Shown in pieces: positions 25,385 to 34,630 of a stretch of DNA of 64,000 nt. This DNA is from Streptomyces liliifuscus. Lineage in GTDB: Bacteria > Actinomycetota > Actinomycetes > Streptomycetales > Streptomycetaceae. Each line of letters begins with the position of its first letter. Within the stretch, counting starts at the first letter, position 1. The position numbers and the translations under genes are program-made. A model generated the notes under the pieces. That model saw only the letters and a program-made list of their open reading frames with translations, searched no databases and was not told the origin of the DNA. The stretch lies in contig NZ_CP066831.1 of NCBI RefSeq assembly GCF_016598615.1, positions 9,920,001 through 9,984,000 on the forward strand, given 5' to 3'.

Positions 25385-27406
25385 TCAGCGCGGCCGCGCC
25401 CTCGTGTAGGCGGGCTCGCCGCGGCGGACCGAGCCCGGTGCCCTGCGGGTGGGACGGTCGGCGCCCGCCGAGGAGCTCAGCTGCCAGGGCACGCTGATGA
25501 CCATCACACCGGGCGTGAACAGCAGACGGCTCTTCAGCCAGAGCGCGGACTGGTTGTGCAGCAGGTTCTCCCACCAGTGGCCGACGACGTACTCGGGAAT
25601 GAACACCGCCACGACGTCCCGGGGGCTCTCCCGCCGCAGCGAGCGCACATACTCGACCACCGGCCGCGTCACCTCGCGATAGGGCGAGTCGACGACCTTG
25701 AGGGGCACGTCGATGCCGTACTCCTCCCAGTGCTCGCGCAGCGCGAGTGCCTCGTCGCGGTCCACCGACACCGTCAGCGCCTCCAGTCGGTCGGGCCGCA
25801 GAGCACGCGCGTACGACAGTGCCCGCAGCGTCGGCTTGTGCAGTGTGGAGACGAGCACGATGCCCAACACCCTTGAGGGGGGGACGAGTTCCTCGCGCGG
25901 GTCCGTCACGGCGAGCTCCGCGGAGGTGGCGTCGTAGTGCCGGCGGATGCCCCGCATCATCACCCACAGCACGACCGCGGCGAGCACCGCCAGCCATGCG
26001 CCCTCCAGGAACTTCGTCGCGAGCACGATCACCAGGACGAGGCCGGTGACCACCGCGCCCAGCGCGTTGATCAGGCGCGCCGAGTGGTGACGGCGCCGCA
26101 GGGCCGGGTCATTCGTGGCACGCAGCTCACCGTTCCAGTGCCGGACCATGCCCGTCTGCGACAGCGTGAACGACGTGAACACGCCCAGGATGTAGAGGTG
26201 GATGAGGTTCGTGACGTTCGCCCGGAAGCCCCACAGCAGCAGACCGGCGACGACCGCGAGGGCCACGATGCCGTTGGAGAAGGCGAGCCGGTCGCCGCGG
26301 TTGTGCAGCTGACGCGGCAGATAGCGGTGCTGGGCGAGGATCGAGGAGAGCAGCGGGAAGCCGTTGAACGCGGTGTTCGCGGCGAGGACCAGCACCAGCG
26401 CGGTGGCCGCCTGGATGAAGTAGAAACCGACACTGTTCTCGCCGCCGAACACCGCGGCCGCGATCTGCGCGATGACCGTGCGCTGCGTATGGCTCTCGCA
26501 GCTGCCGTCCAGGCCGGTGAGCCGGCAGGAGTCGTCGGTGATGCGCACCTTGGAGACGATCGCGAGCGTCGTGACACCGACGAACATGACGATCGCGATG
26601 GCACCCATCGCCACCATCGTGGCCGCCGCGTTCCGCGACTTGGGTTTGCGGAACGCCGGTACGCCGTTGGAGATCGCCTCCACACCCGTCAGCGCCGTAC
26701 AGCCCGACGAGAACGCGCGCAGGACCAGCATCACCAGCGCCGGCCCGGCGAGATCGGCGTCCCCGGGCTCCGGCGTCACGCCGTACTGCGCGCTCTCCGC
26801 GACCGGCGCGTCGCCGAGCAGATAGCGGACCAGACCGGTTCCGACCATGATCAGTACGCCGCCGATGAACAGGTAGGTCGGAGCCGCGAAGGCGTTCCCG
26901 GACTCGCGGGTGCCGCGCAGGTTCATGGCGGTCAGGACCGCCACGAAGGCCAGCGCCAACGGGACGCGGTAGTCGGCCAGTTGGGGGATCGCCGAGATGA
27001 TGTTGTCGACCCCCGAGGCGACGGAGACGGCCACCGTCATCACATAGTCGACGAGCAGCGAGGCCGCCACCACCAGACCGGCCGACGGGCCGAGATTCGT
27101 GGAGACCACCTCGTACGAGCCGCCGCCGCTCGGATAGGCGTACACCACCTGGCGGTACGAGAGCACCACCACCGTCATCAGTGACACGACCGCCACAGCG
27201 ATCCACGGCGTGAAATGCAGATACGCGAGCCCACCGAGGGTGAGCACGAGCAGGATCTCCTGCGTCGCGTACGCCACCGACGACAGTGGGTCGGAGGCGA
27301 AGATGGGCAGGGCGAGCCGCTTGGGCAGCAGCGTCTCCTGGAGCTCTTCGCTGCGCCTGGCCCGGCCGATCACCAGGCGTTTCAGCAGACCGGTCACGTT
27401 GAACAC
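25385..27406 (-). CDS. APC-superfamily potassium transporter, KimA-like
   Basis: 673 aa. The N-terminus (LLPKRLALPIFASDPLSSVAYATQEIL) and the first transport helix match KimA (YdaO), the high-affinity potassium importer of Bacillus, and differ from typical amino acid permeases. Twelve predicted helices reach residue ~455, followed by a ~200-residue cytosolic domain (ALTVSVDRDEALALREHWEEYGIDVPLKVVDSPYREV) like the KimA dimerisation domain. GTG 27406. No c-di-AMP riboswitch was recognised upstream, unlike in Bacillus. Amino acid transport cannot be excluded from sequence alone. Confidence 0.8.
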   Translation of the reverse strand: MFNVTGLLKRLVIGRARRSEELQETLLPKRLALPIFASDPLSSVAYATQEILLVLTLGGLAYLHFTPWIAVAVVSLMTVVVLSYRQVVYAYPSGGGSYEVVSTNLGPSAGLVVAASLLVDYVMTVAVSVASGVDNIISAIPQLADYRVPLALAFVAVLTAMNLRGTRESGNAFAAPTYLFIGGVLIMVGTGLVRYLLGDAPVAESAQYGVTPEPGDADLAGPALVMLVLRAFSSGCTALTGVEAISNGVPAFRKPKSRNAAATMVAMGAIAIVMFVGVTTLAIVSKVRITDDSCRLTGLDGSCESHTQRTVIAQIAAAVFGGENSVGFYFIQAATALVLVLAANTAFNGFPLLSSILAQHRYLPRQLHNRGDRLAFSNGIVALAVVAGLLLWGFRANVTNLIHLYILGVFTSFTLSQTGMVRHWNGELRATNDPALRRRHHSARLINALGAVVTGLVLVIVLATKFLEGAWLAVLAAVVLWVMMRGIRRHYDATSAELAVTDPREELVPPSRVLGIVLVSTLHKPTLRALSYARALRPDRLEALTVSVDRDEALALREHWEEYGIDVPLKVVDSPYREVTRPVVEYVRSLRRESPRDVVAVFIPEYVVGHWWENLLHNQSALWLKSRLLFTPGVMVISVPWQLSSSAGADRPTRRAPGSVRRGEPAYTRARPR

Positions 27407-27622
27407 GGCGCGAGCGTAAGCGGGGGAGCGGCCCGAACCCGGGGAGCCCTGCCCGGCAGGGCGTCAGGACGGCGTCAGGTGCGGCGAGATCCGTACGGAT
27501 GGCGTAAGAGTCGGGGCCGGGACCGTCCGGCCCGTTCCTGTCGACGCCCACGACGGGCCGTTGTCGGTGGCCCGCGCTAGTCTGCGCAGATCTGATCGTT
27601 TGGCCCAATCTGGGAGGTTTTC

Positions 27623-28036
27623 ATGGCCTCGCGCCTCAATCCGTACATCAGCTTCGACGGTGACGCCCGGCAGGCGTTGGAGTTCTACAAGGAGGTCCTC
27701 GGCGGCACACTGGCGCTGAACACCTTCGGGGAGTCCGGTATGGCGGACAGCCCCGAAGCGAACCAGATCATGCACGGAATGCTGGAGACCCCGAGCGGTT
27801 TCACGCTGATGGCCGCCGACACCCCGCCGGGCATGAAGTACACCCCGGGCGGCAACTTCTCGGTGAGCCTCAGCGGTGACGACGACGCCGAGCTGCGCGG
27901 TTACTGGGAGAAGCTGTCCGCCGGCGGCACGGTGGCCGTCCCGCTAGAGAAGCAGATGTGGGGCGACGTGTTCGGCATGTGTACGGACCGTTTCGGCATC
28001 CCCTGGATGGTCAACATCACCGAGACACAGGCCTGA
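27623..28036 (+). CDS. PhnB-like VOC-superfamily protein
   Basis: 137 aa. A VOC (glyoxalase fold) protein of the PhnB type: NPYISFDGDARQALEFYKEVLGG at the N-terminus, GFTLMAADTPP in the middle, and GDVFGMCTDRFGIPWMVNI at the end. The metal ligands common to glyoxalases are poorly conserved in this family, and no reaction is established. GGGAGGT (27612-27618) sits just before ATG 27623. A strong terminator follows at 28075. Confidence 0.88.
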   Translation: MASRLNPYISFDGDARQALEFYKEVLGGTLALNTFGESGMADSPEANQIMHGMLETPSGFTLMAADTPPGMKYTPGGNFSVSLSGDDDAELRGYWEKLSAGGTVAVPLEKQMWGDVFGMCTDRFGIPWMVNITETQA

Positions 28037-28353
28037 GCCGGCCACCCGCAGGAAACCGGGCCCGGACGCCCGCCCGAGGTCCCGCCGACGCGACGGTCGG
28101 CGGGACCTCGCCGTTTCCACCGTCGTGGCTGTCATCGGGGCCGGGTGACAAGGGCCTCTCACCCTCCAGGCGTCCCCTCGCGTCAGCGTCCCGTCAGTCC
28201 GTGGCGGTTCCCCGTCAGCATCGCGTCATGAAGCGCGTCGGCGGCCGAGGGAGCCGGGGGAAGCGGGCATACCTTCGTGGCACGCCCCGGGTACGCCTCC
28301 CCGCGCCGGGGCGCCAACACGCCCCAGCACCCGGATCCTCCAGGAGGCATCCC
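28037..28353 (+). terminator. Terminator hairpin and gene-free gap after the PhnB-like gene
   Basis: CGAGGTCCCGCCGAC (28075-28089) pairs exactly with 28096-28110 around the loop GCGACG, a 15-bp stem with an adjacent possible outer pairing of GGAAAC (28051) with GTTTCC (28112). It ends the PhnB-like unit. The rest of the 317-base gap holds no gene; repeated CGTCAGxxTC/CGTC steps at 28170-28230 precede the SAV_915-type gene. Confidence 0.75.
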
Positions 28354-28746
28354 ATGACAGACCTCGCGTGCGCCGAAGACCCGGAGCCCTCAGAACGGTT
28401 CCCGGCCGGGCCCCTGTACGTACCCGTCCGGCCGGGACCAGCAGGATGCTCCACCCGGCTGTTCCGCACACCCCTCGGAACCCGGACCGCCGTCGGCTTC
28501 ACCAGCAGGGACCGCCTGATCGCCACCCTCGGCGACGGGCAGGCCTGGATCCGGCTCGCCGAGCCCGTGCTCCGCGCCCTCACCGAACCGCTCGGCGTCA
28601 CCACGGTCACCGTGGACCCCCAGTTCTCCGCACCCCCGGCCGGTCCCGAGCCCCGCGCATGGGATCCGCGGGCCGCCGAGGTGCCGCGCGCGAGCGGGGC
28701 GACCACCCGCGCCGTACCGGCCGTACGGACCGTACGGACCTTCTGA
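28354..28746 (+). CDS. Small SAV_915-type protein of unknown function
   Basis: 130 aa. Resembles a small Streptomyces protein family whose core is PLYVPVRPGPAGCSTRLFRTPLGTRTAVGFTSRDRLIATLGDGQAWIRLAEP, related in pattern to SseB-type N-terminal domains (VGFTS, L...LG). The function is unknown. AGGAGG (28342-28347) precedes ATG 28354. The stop is 19 bases before lysA, so the two are almost certainly co-transcribed, which links this protein to the decarboxylase. Confidence 0.72.
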   Translation: MTDLACAEDPEPSERFPAGPLYVPVRPGPAGCSTRLFRTPLGTRTAVGFTSRDRLIATLGDGQAWIRLAEPVLRALTEPLGVTTVTVDPQFSAPPAGPEPRAWDPRAAEVPRASGATTRAVPAVRTVRTF

Positions 28747-28765
28747 GGCCGGAAAGGGAACCGCG

Positions 28766-30100
28766 ATGACCACAGTGCACGAGCCCGCCGTCACGACCCG
28801 CGCCGACGACCTGTCGGTGTGGCCCGCCTCCACCGCCCGGCAGGACCGGGGAGACCTCGCCGTCGGCGGCGTACCCCTCACCGAGATCGCCGACCGCTTC
28901 GGCACCCCCGTCTACGTACTCGACGAGGGCGAGGTCCGCGCACGCTGCCGTACCTACCGGGACGCCTTCCCCGAGGCCGAAGTCCTCTACGCCGCCAAGG
29001 CGTTCCTGTGCCGTGCCATGGCCCACTGGGTCGAGGAGGAGGGCCTGGGACTCGACGTGTGCTCCGCCGGTGAGCTGGAACTCGCCGTCACCACCGGCTT
29101 CCCGCCCGAGCGGATCGTGCTGCACGGCAACGCCAAGTCGCCGCACGACCTGGAGACCGCGCTGCGGCTGGGCGTCGGACGCATCGTGATCGACAGCCCG
29201 TCGGAGATCGCGCGGCTCGCGGCGGCGGTCGGCACCGGCGGACACCAGAGGGTGATGGTGCGGGTCGTCCCCGGCATCAGCGCGGGTGGCCACGAGAAGA
29301 TCCGAACGGGCACGGACGACCAGAAGTTCGGGCTGACCCTCACCGACGGCTACGCCCAGCACGCCATCGCCCGCATCCTCGACCAGCCGCAACTGGAACT
29401 CACCGGCCTCCACTGCCACCTGGGCTCGCAGATCACCAGCGTCAAGCCGTATCTCGCGGCCGTACGACGGATGGTGGGGCTTACGGCCCGTCTGCGCGAC
29501 GCCCACGGAGTCGTACTGCCCGAACTCGACCTGGGCGGCGGCCACGGCATCGCCTACCGGCCGGGGGAGGAGGCACTCGACCTCACCACGCTGGCCCGAA
29601 AGGTACGCGCCGAACTCGTCGAGAGCTGCGCCGCCGCCGGGCTGCCGGTGCCGCGGCTGTTGATCGAGCCCGGGCGCGCCATCGCCGGACCGGCGGGCCT
29701 CGCCCTCTATCACGTGCTCGCGGTGAAGCGGACCGCCGACCGCACCTTCGTGGCCGTGGACGGCGGGATGAGCGACAACCCCCGTCCCGCGCTGTACGGA
29801 GTGCGGTACGCGCCCCGGCTGATCGGACGTCACTCCACCGCGGAGCCGGCCCCGGTGACCGTGGTCGGCCGGCACTGCGAGGCGGGCGACATCCTCGCCT
29901 CGGACGTCCGGCTGCCCGGTGACGTGCACCCGGGCGACCTGCTGGCCGTGCCGGTCGCCGGTGCGTACCACCTCTCCATGGCCTCGGGATACAACCTGGT
30001 CGGACGCCCGCCCGTGGTGGCCGTCGACCGCGGTCACGCCCGGCTCCTCGTCCGCCGGGAGTCGCTGGATGACATCCGCAGCCGGGACGTCGGCCTGTAG
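28766..30100 (+). CDS. lysA: Diaminopimelate decarboxylase (orphan copy)
   Basis: 444 aa. PLP enzyme that turns meso-diaminopimelate into lysine. The PLP lysine is in VLYAAKAFLC, the conserved HCHLGSQI and GGGHGIAY lie in the barrel, EPGRAIAGPAG binds phosphate, and the second-subunit active-site Cys is in GRHCEAGDILASD. Streptomyces usually carry lysA with argS, hom and thr genes; here it pairs with a SAV_915-type gene instead, suggesting a second, separately controlled copy. GGAAAGGGAA precedes ATG 28766. A long terminator hairpin follows. Confidence 0.9.
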   Translation: MTTVHEPAVTTRADDLSVWPASTARQDRGDLAVGGVPLTEIADRFGTPVYVLDEGEVRARCRTYRDAFPEAEVLYAAKAFLCRAMAHWVEEEGLGLDVCSAGELELAVTTGFPPERIVLHGNAKSPHDLETALRLGVGRIVIDSPSEIARLAAAVGTGGHQRVMVRVVPGISAGGHEKIRTGTDDQKFGLTLTDGYAQHAIARILDQPQLELTGLHCHLGSQITSVKPYLAAVRRMVGLTARLRDAHGVVLPELDLGGGHGIAYRPGEEALDLTTLARKVRAELVESCAAAGLPVPRLLIEPGRAIAGPAGLALYHVLAVKRTADRTFVAVDGGMSDNPRPALYGVRYAPRLIGRHSTAEPAPVTVVGRHCEAGDILASDVRLPGDVHPGDLLAVPVAGAYHLSMASGYNLVGRPPVVAVDRGHARLLVRRESLDDIRSRDVGL

Positions 30101-30109
30101 GCGGGGACC

Positions 30110-30149
30110 CACCTCCGGGCGGGTGACGGCCCGGCCCCGCCCGGAGGTG
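30110..30149 (+). terminator. Terminator hairpin after lysA
   Basis: CACCTCCGGGCGGG (30110-30123) is the exact reverse complement of 30136-30149, a 14-bp GC-rich stem with a 12-base loop, placed 10 bases after the lysA stop. Confidence 0.85.
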
Positions 30150-30237
30150 TTCGCCCCGGTCAGCGGCCCGGAGACCCATACGCGGAGTGAACGCGATTCG
30201 GTGGCACACTGACCCGGTCACCGAAGGAGCCCAAGCC

Positions 30238-31326
30238 GTGCCCATGATCAGCAACCTGAGCAGAGCGGTGCGTCGCGCCTACCGCCGCACCGTGGATCTC
30301 AGCCACCCCGCCCGTTCCCCGCTCGGCAGCGCGGTGGTGAACTGCGTGGTCTACCGCGAGGGTGGACGGCAGCCCGGCGACTGGGCACCGGACGAGGCGA
30401 TCCGGCGGGCCCGCAAGGGCAGGGGCGGCTTCGTCTGGATCGGACTGCACGAGCCGACGAACGAGGAGTTCGCGGGCCTCGCCAAGCTCTTCGGCCTCCA
30501 TCCGCTGGCCGTCGAGGACGCCGTGCACGCCCATCAGCGGCCGAAGGTCGAGCGGTACGACGACACGCTGTTCGCCGTCTTCAAGACCGTGCGCTACGTC
30601 GAGCACGAGCAGCTCACCGCGACCAGCGAGGTGGTGGACACCGGCGAGCTGATGGTCTTCATCGGCCGCGACTTCGTGATCACCATCCGGCACGGCAGCC
30701 ACGGCTCCCTGGGCCCGCTCCGTGAAGCCCTGGAGAGCCTGCCGGACCAGCTCGCGAAGGGGCCCTCCGCCGTCCTGCACGCCATCGCGGACCATGTGGT
30801 CGACGACTATCTGGAGGTCACGGACGCCGTACAGAACGACATAGAGGCCGTCGAGACCGCCGTCTTCGCCGAGCACACCGCGCGCGGCGACGCCGGCCAG
30901 ATCTACCAGCTCAAGCGGGAACTCCTGGAGCTCAAACGGGCCGTGGTCCCGTTGGCCCGTCCCCTGCAGATCCTCGCCCACGAGCCGCCGGCGGCCCTCT
31001 CCCCGGACATCCAGCCGTACTTCCGCGACGTCGCCGACCATCTCGCCCGTGCCACCGAGCAGATCAACGCCTTCGACGGGCTGCTCGACTCGATCCTCCA
31101 GGCCCACCTCGCGCAGGTCACGGTCGCCCAGAACGAGGACATGCGCAAGATCACGGCCTGGGCCGCCATCGTCGCCGTCCCCACCATGATCTGCGGTCTC
31201 TACGGCATGAACTTCGACCACATGCCCGAACTGCGCTGGACGTACGGCTACCCCCTGGTCCTCGGCGTCATCGTCACCCTCTGCTTCGTCATCCACCGCG
31301 GCTTCAGGCGCAACGGCTGGCTCTGA
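30238..31326 (+). CDS. corA: CorA-family magnesium/cobalt transporter
   Basis: 362 aa. A long cytoplasmic alpha/beta domain and the stalk helix (QIYQLKRELLELKRAVVPLARP) are followed by two C-terminal membrane helices, with the family signature YGMNF at the end of the first (ICGLYGMNFDHMPEL). Forms a pentameric channel for Mg2+ uptake. GTG 30238 has AAGGAG 8 bases upstream; the open frame starts at 30187 and ATG 30244 is another option. The protein ends in a basic tail, as usual. Confidence 0.93.
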   Translation: MPMISNLSRAVRRAYRRTVDLSHPARSPLGSAVVNCVVYREGGRQPGDWAPDEAIRRARKGRGGFVWIGLHEPTNEEFAGLAKLFGLHPLAVEDAVHAHQRPKVERYDDTLFAVFKTVRYVEHEQLTATSEVVDTGELMVFIGRDFVITIRHGSHGSLGPLREALESLPDQLAKGPSAVLHAIADHVVDDYLEVTDAVQNDIEAVETAVFAEHTARGDAGQIYQLKRELLELKRAVVPLARPLQILAHEPPAALSPDIQPYFRDVADHLARATEQINAFDGLLDSILQAHLAQVTVAQNEDMRKITAWAAIVAVPTMICGLYGMNFDHMPELRWTYGYPLVLGVIVTLCFVIHRGFRRNGWL

Positions 31327-31363
31327 GCCGGGCCCGCAGGTCTCAGCTCCCGGAGAGCACGCC

Positions 31364-32185
31364 TCAGCTCCTGATGAAGTCGAGCAGGTCCGCGTTGAAG
31401 GCCTTCTCGTACTCGCCGACCAGGCCGTGCGGAGCGCCCGGGTACACCTTCAAGGTGGCGTCCTTGACGAGCTGCGCCGACTTGTGGGCGGCCGCTGCGA
31501 TGGGCACGATCTGGTCGTCGTCCCCGTGTGCGATCAGCGTGGGTACGTCGATGCGCCCCAGGTCCTCGGTGAAGTCCTGCTCGGAGAACTGCTCGATGCA
31601 GTCGTACGCGGCCTTCAGCCCGACCTGCATGCTCCACATCCAGAACGAGCGGCGCAGACCCTCCGAGACCGTGGCGCCGGGCCGGTTGAAGCCGAAGAAG
31701 GCCTCGCTGAAATCCCAGTAGAACTGAGAGCGGTCCGCCGCGACGCCGGCCCGGAGGCCGTCGAAGACCTCCCGCGCGGCGCCCTCGGGGTTGGCGTCCG
31801 TCTTGAGCATCAGCGGTGGTACCGCTCCCAGCAGGACGACCTTGGCGACCCGCGAGGTGCCGTGGCGCCCGATGTACCGGGCCACCTCGCCGCCGCCGGT
31901 CGAGTGGCCGACCAGGATCGCGTCGGTGAGTTCGAGCCTGTCGAGGAGCTCGGCCAGGTCGTCCGCGTACTGGTCCATGTGGTTGCCCTGCCACGGCTGC
32001 CCGGAGCGGCCGTGACCGCGACGGTCGTGGGCGACGGCACGGAAGCCGTTGTCGGCGACCAGCCGGGCCTGTCCGTCCCAGGAGTCCGCGTTGAGGGGCC
32101 AGCCGTGACTGAAGACGACCGGTCGGCCGGTGCCCCAGTCCTTGTAGAAGATCTCGGTGCCGTCGCCGGTGGTGAAGGTTCCCAT
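31364..32185 (-). CDS. Alpha/beta hydrolase, non-heme chloroperoxidase/arylesterase-like
   Basis: 273 aa, standard length. The fold starts with the strand pattern GTEIFYKDWGTGRPVVFSHGWPLN (oxyanion HGWP); the nucleophile elbow is VGHSTGGGE, the catalytic Asp lies in IAHGDDDQIVP, and the His in GAPHGLV. This set marks the cofactor-free haloperoxidase/esterase family, whose natural role is ester or lactone hydrolysis; perhydrolysis is a side activity. ATG 32185 is preferred (AGAGAGGCA upstream) to the frame start at 32272. Convergent with corA. Confidence 0.92.
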   Translation of the reverse strand: MGTFTTGDGTEIFYKDWGTGRPVVFSHGWPLNADSWDGQARLVADNGFRAVAHDRRGHGRSGQPWQGNHMDQYADDLAELLDRLELTDAILVGHSTGGGEVARYIGRHGTSRVAKVVLLGAVPPLMLKTDANPEGAAREVFDGLRAGVAADRSQFYWDFSEAFFGFNRPGATVSEGLRRSFWMWSMQVGLKAAYDCIEQFSEQDFTEDLGRIDVPTLIAHGDDDQIVPIAAAAHKSAQLVKDATLKVYPGAPHGLVGEYEKAFNADLLDFIRS

Positions 32186-32387
32186 GGGGGTGCCTCTCTT
32201 CTCGAACGTTCTGGATCTCCGCAGGTGGTCCGTGCCCTTGTCGATGGTGAGCGCGTGGGCCCGGTTCGGCATCTCGGTGATCTCCCCGATGCCCGGACCA
32301 CGCTGCTGCTGCTTCCGGGTGAGCAGTCCGCCGAAGGAGTGACCGACCGAATCCTCGGACCGGTGTCGCGGAGAGGTTCGGTCCCGC

Positions 32388-34460
32388 TCAGAGACCCGGC
32401 TCGTCGAGTACGCCGTCCAGTGCGAGCCGGAGCGCTGCCTCCGGGCTCAACTCCCGTCCCTCGCACACCGCTTCGGCGAAGACGTCCTCGCCGAGGGCCT
32501 TGCGGAGGTGGCGTGCGTACTCCCGGCGGAAGACGGTCGTCCCCGTGTCGCCGAGCTGGGGGAGTCCGGCCGCGTGCCAGAGGCGTGTGCCCGCGCCCAG
32601 GAGGAGGGCGGCGCGTTCGGGCTCGCCGCGGGAGGCCTCGGCGGCGACCAGGAGGTCGGCGACGGCCGCGACGCCCAGCCGGTCGTGGACGCGCCACTTG
32701 GCGGCCAGGGCCTCTCGGGCACAGACCAACGCGTCGTCCGGCCGTCCGAGCCCGATCCCGGCGAGGGCGACGAAGAAGTCGCCCCAGGCCCGCATCCACA
32801 GTTCACCGCGTTTCGCGCAGTCGGCGCGCAGCCGTTCGGCCACCGCCGCGCACCGCTCGAACGCGCCCTGGCCTGCCAGGAGATACGCCTGCAGCGCCAG
32901 CGTGAGGAGCTGGAAGAACTCCGCTCCGCCCCCGCCGCCCGGCCCCTGCGCGCTGCTGCCGTACAGCAGCGCGGACCGCGCGGACTCGCCGCGCACCGCG
33001 AGACTGGCCCCGGTCAACGGCAGTGCGGGCACGGGCAGTTGACGTTCCTCGGCGACCCACACGTAGGCCGCGCTCACCGACTCGGCGGCGTCCACGTCGT
33101 CCGGCACCACGGTGACCAGGCGGTGTGCCCAGGTCGCCAGCGCGTGCTCGGGGCCACCGTCGTGCGCCCGCCGCAGCGCGCGCTCCAGATGGCCGCGGCC
33201 CTCCTCGGCGAAGCCGCAGGCGAACCAGAAGTACCAGAGTGTGCCCGCGAGTTCGAGCGCGGTCTCGGGCTCCGGCGCCGCCAGGCACTCCTCCAGCGCG
33301 ACCCGCAGGTTGGCGTGCTCCACACTCAGCCGCTCGGCCCACATCCGCTGGCCCGGGCCCAGCCACTCGGCCTGACCCTGGCGCGCGATCCAGCGGAAGT
33401 AGTCACGGTGACGGTCGCGTACGGTGTCCTGCTCGCCGAGGCCCGCGAGCCACTCGGCGCCGAAGGTGCGGACCGTGTCGAGCATGCGGTAGCGCCCGGC
33501 CACACCGTCGCCCTCGCGTGTCACGATCGACTTCTCGGTGAGCGAAGCGAGCAGCGCGAGTATCTCCTCGGCGTCCAACGGGCCCCCGTGGCAGACGAAT
33601 TCGGCCGCCTCCACGTCCCAGCCGCCCGCGAACACCGAGAGGCGGGCCCACAGCAGCCGCTCCAGCGGAGTACACAGTTCGTGGCTCCAGCCGATCGCCG
33701 TACGCAGTGTCTGGTGCCGGGCGAGCCGCGGCCGGGCGGGGGAGACGAGCAGGTCGAACCGCGAGTCGAGGCCCTCCAGGAGCCGGTCGAGGGGAAAGCC
33801 GCGCAGCCGTACCGCGGCCAGCTCCAGGGCCAGCGGGATCCCGTCGAGACGGGCACAGACCGCCGCCACGTCCGTCCGGTTGGTGTCGGTCAGCGTGAAC
33901 GACGGCACGGCGGCCGCGGCGCGGGCCGCGAACAGCGCCACCGCGTCGGCGCGTTCACCGAGCGGCAGCGGCGTCACGGACAGCAGATGCTCACCGGCTA
34001 CGCCCAGTGGCTGCCGGCTGGTGGCCAGAACCCGTAACTCCGGTACGTGCGCGAGGAGTTCCTGGGCGACACGCGCGCACTCGTCCAGTACGTGCTCGCA
34101 GGTGTCCAGGACGAGCAGCAGCGGCCCGTCGTCGAGATGCTCGCAGAGGGCCTCCAGGAGCGGGCGCAGGGTCTGCTCGGTCAGCCGGGTCGCCTCGGCC
34201 AGGGTGTTCGTGAGGAGTTCGGGGTTCTTGAGGTCGGACAGTTCCACCAGCCACACTCCGCCGGGGAAGGAGGCCCGCACGGTGTGCGCGGCCCGCAGTG
34301 CCAGCCGTGACTTCCCGACCCCGCCGGGGCCGGTGAGGGTGACGAGCCGTGCGGTCCCCAACAGGGCCGATATTTCGGCCAGTTCGGATCTGCGGCCGAT
34401 GAAGGCGTTGGACTCGGCGGGGAGATTGCCGGTCCTGCCGTTGCGTACCGAGGCCACCAT
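32388..34460 (-). CDS. NB-ARC/TPR signal-transduction ATPase lacking its HTH domain
   Basis: 690 aa. STAND-type regulator: P-loop LTGPGGVGKSRLALRAA (residues ~43-60), Walker B GPLLLVLDTCEHVLD, the ATSRQPLGVAGE sensor, a winged-helix spacer, and TPR-like helices from ~360 to the end. Relatives have a C-terminal LuxR or N-terminal SARP DNA-binding domain. Here the protein stops (LSPEAALRLALDGVLDEPGL) where the LuxR domain normally begins, and the bases after the stop do not encode one in any frame. It may act through a partner or be a shortened derivative. ATG 34460 has GGGGGAG close upstream. Divergent from the MEDS-STAS gene. Confidence 0.8.
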   Translation of the reverse strand: MVASVRNGRTGNLPAESNAFIGRRSELAEISALLGTARLVTLTGPGGVGKSRLALRAAHTVRASFPGGVWLVELSDLKNPELLTNTLAEATRLTEQTLRPLLEALCEHLDDGPLLLVLDTCEHVLDECARVAQELLAHVPELRVLATSRQPLGVAGEHLLSVTPLPLGERADAVALFAARAAAAVPSFTLTDTNRTDVAAVCARLDGIPLALELAAVRLRGFPLDRLLEGLDSRFDLLVSPARPRLARHQTLRTAIGWSHELCTPLERLLWARLSVFAGGWDVEAAEFVCHGGPLDAEEILALLASLTEKSIVTREGDGVAGRYRMLDTVRTFGAEWLAGLGEQDTVRDRHRDYFRWIARQGQAEWLGPGQRMWAERLSVEHANLRVALEECLAAPEPETALELAGTLWYFWFACGFAEEGRGHLERALRRAHDGGPEHALATWAHRLVTVVPDDVDAAESVSAAYVWVAEERQLPVPALPLTGASLAVRGESARSALLYGSSAQGPGGGGGAEFFQLLTLALQAYLLAGQGAFERCAAVAERLRADCAKRGELWMRAWGDFFVALAGIGLGRPDDALVCAREALAAKWRVHDRLGVAAVADLLVAAEASRGEPERAALLLGAGTRLWHAAGLPQLGDTGTTVFRREYARHLRKALGEDVFAEAVCEGRELSPEAALRLALDGVLDEPGL

Positions 34461-34630
34461 CGCTCCCCCTCACCCGACCGATGGCGGTCACCCTAACGCC
34501 CGGGAACGCCCGTGTCCGACGCCAGTCCGGGTGACCGGTATTCGGGCCCGTGCCCTCACACCGAGGCCGTATGGGGCGTAGCGTGGATGCGTTCCGGCAC
34601 GCCGAGTGGCGACCTTGGGAGGTGCGGGGG

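Noticed and set aside
27407..27622. c-di-AMP (ydaO) riboswitch before the KimA-like gene
   Set aside because: The gap is too short on the minus strand and no motif was recognised.
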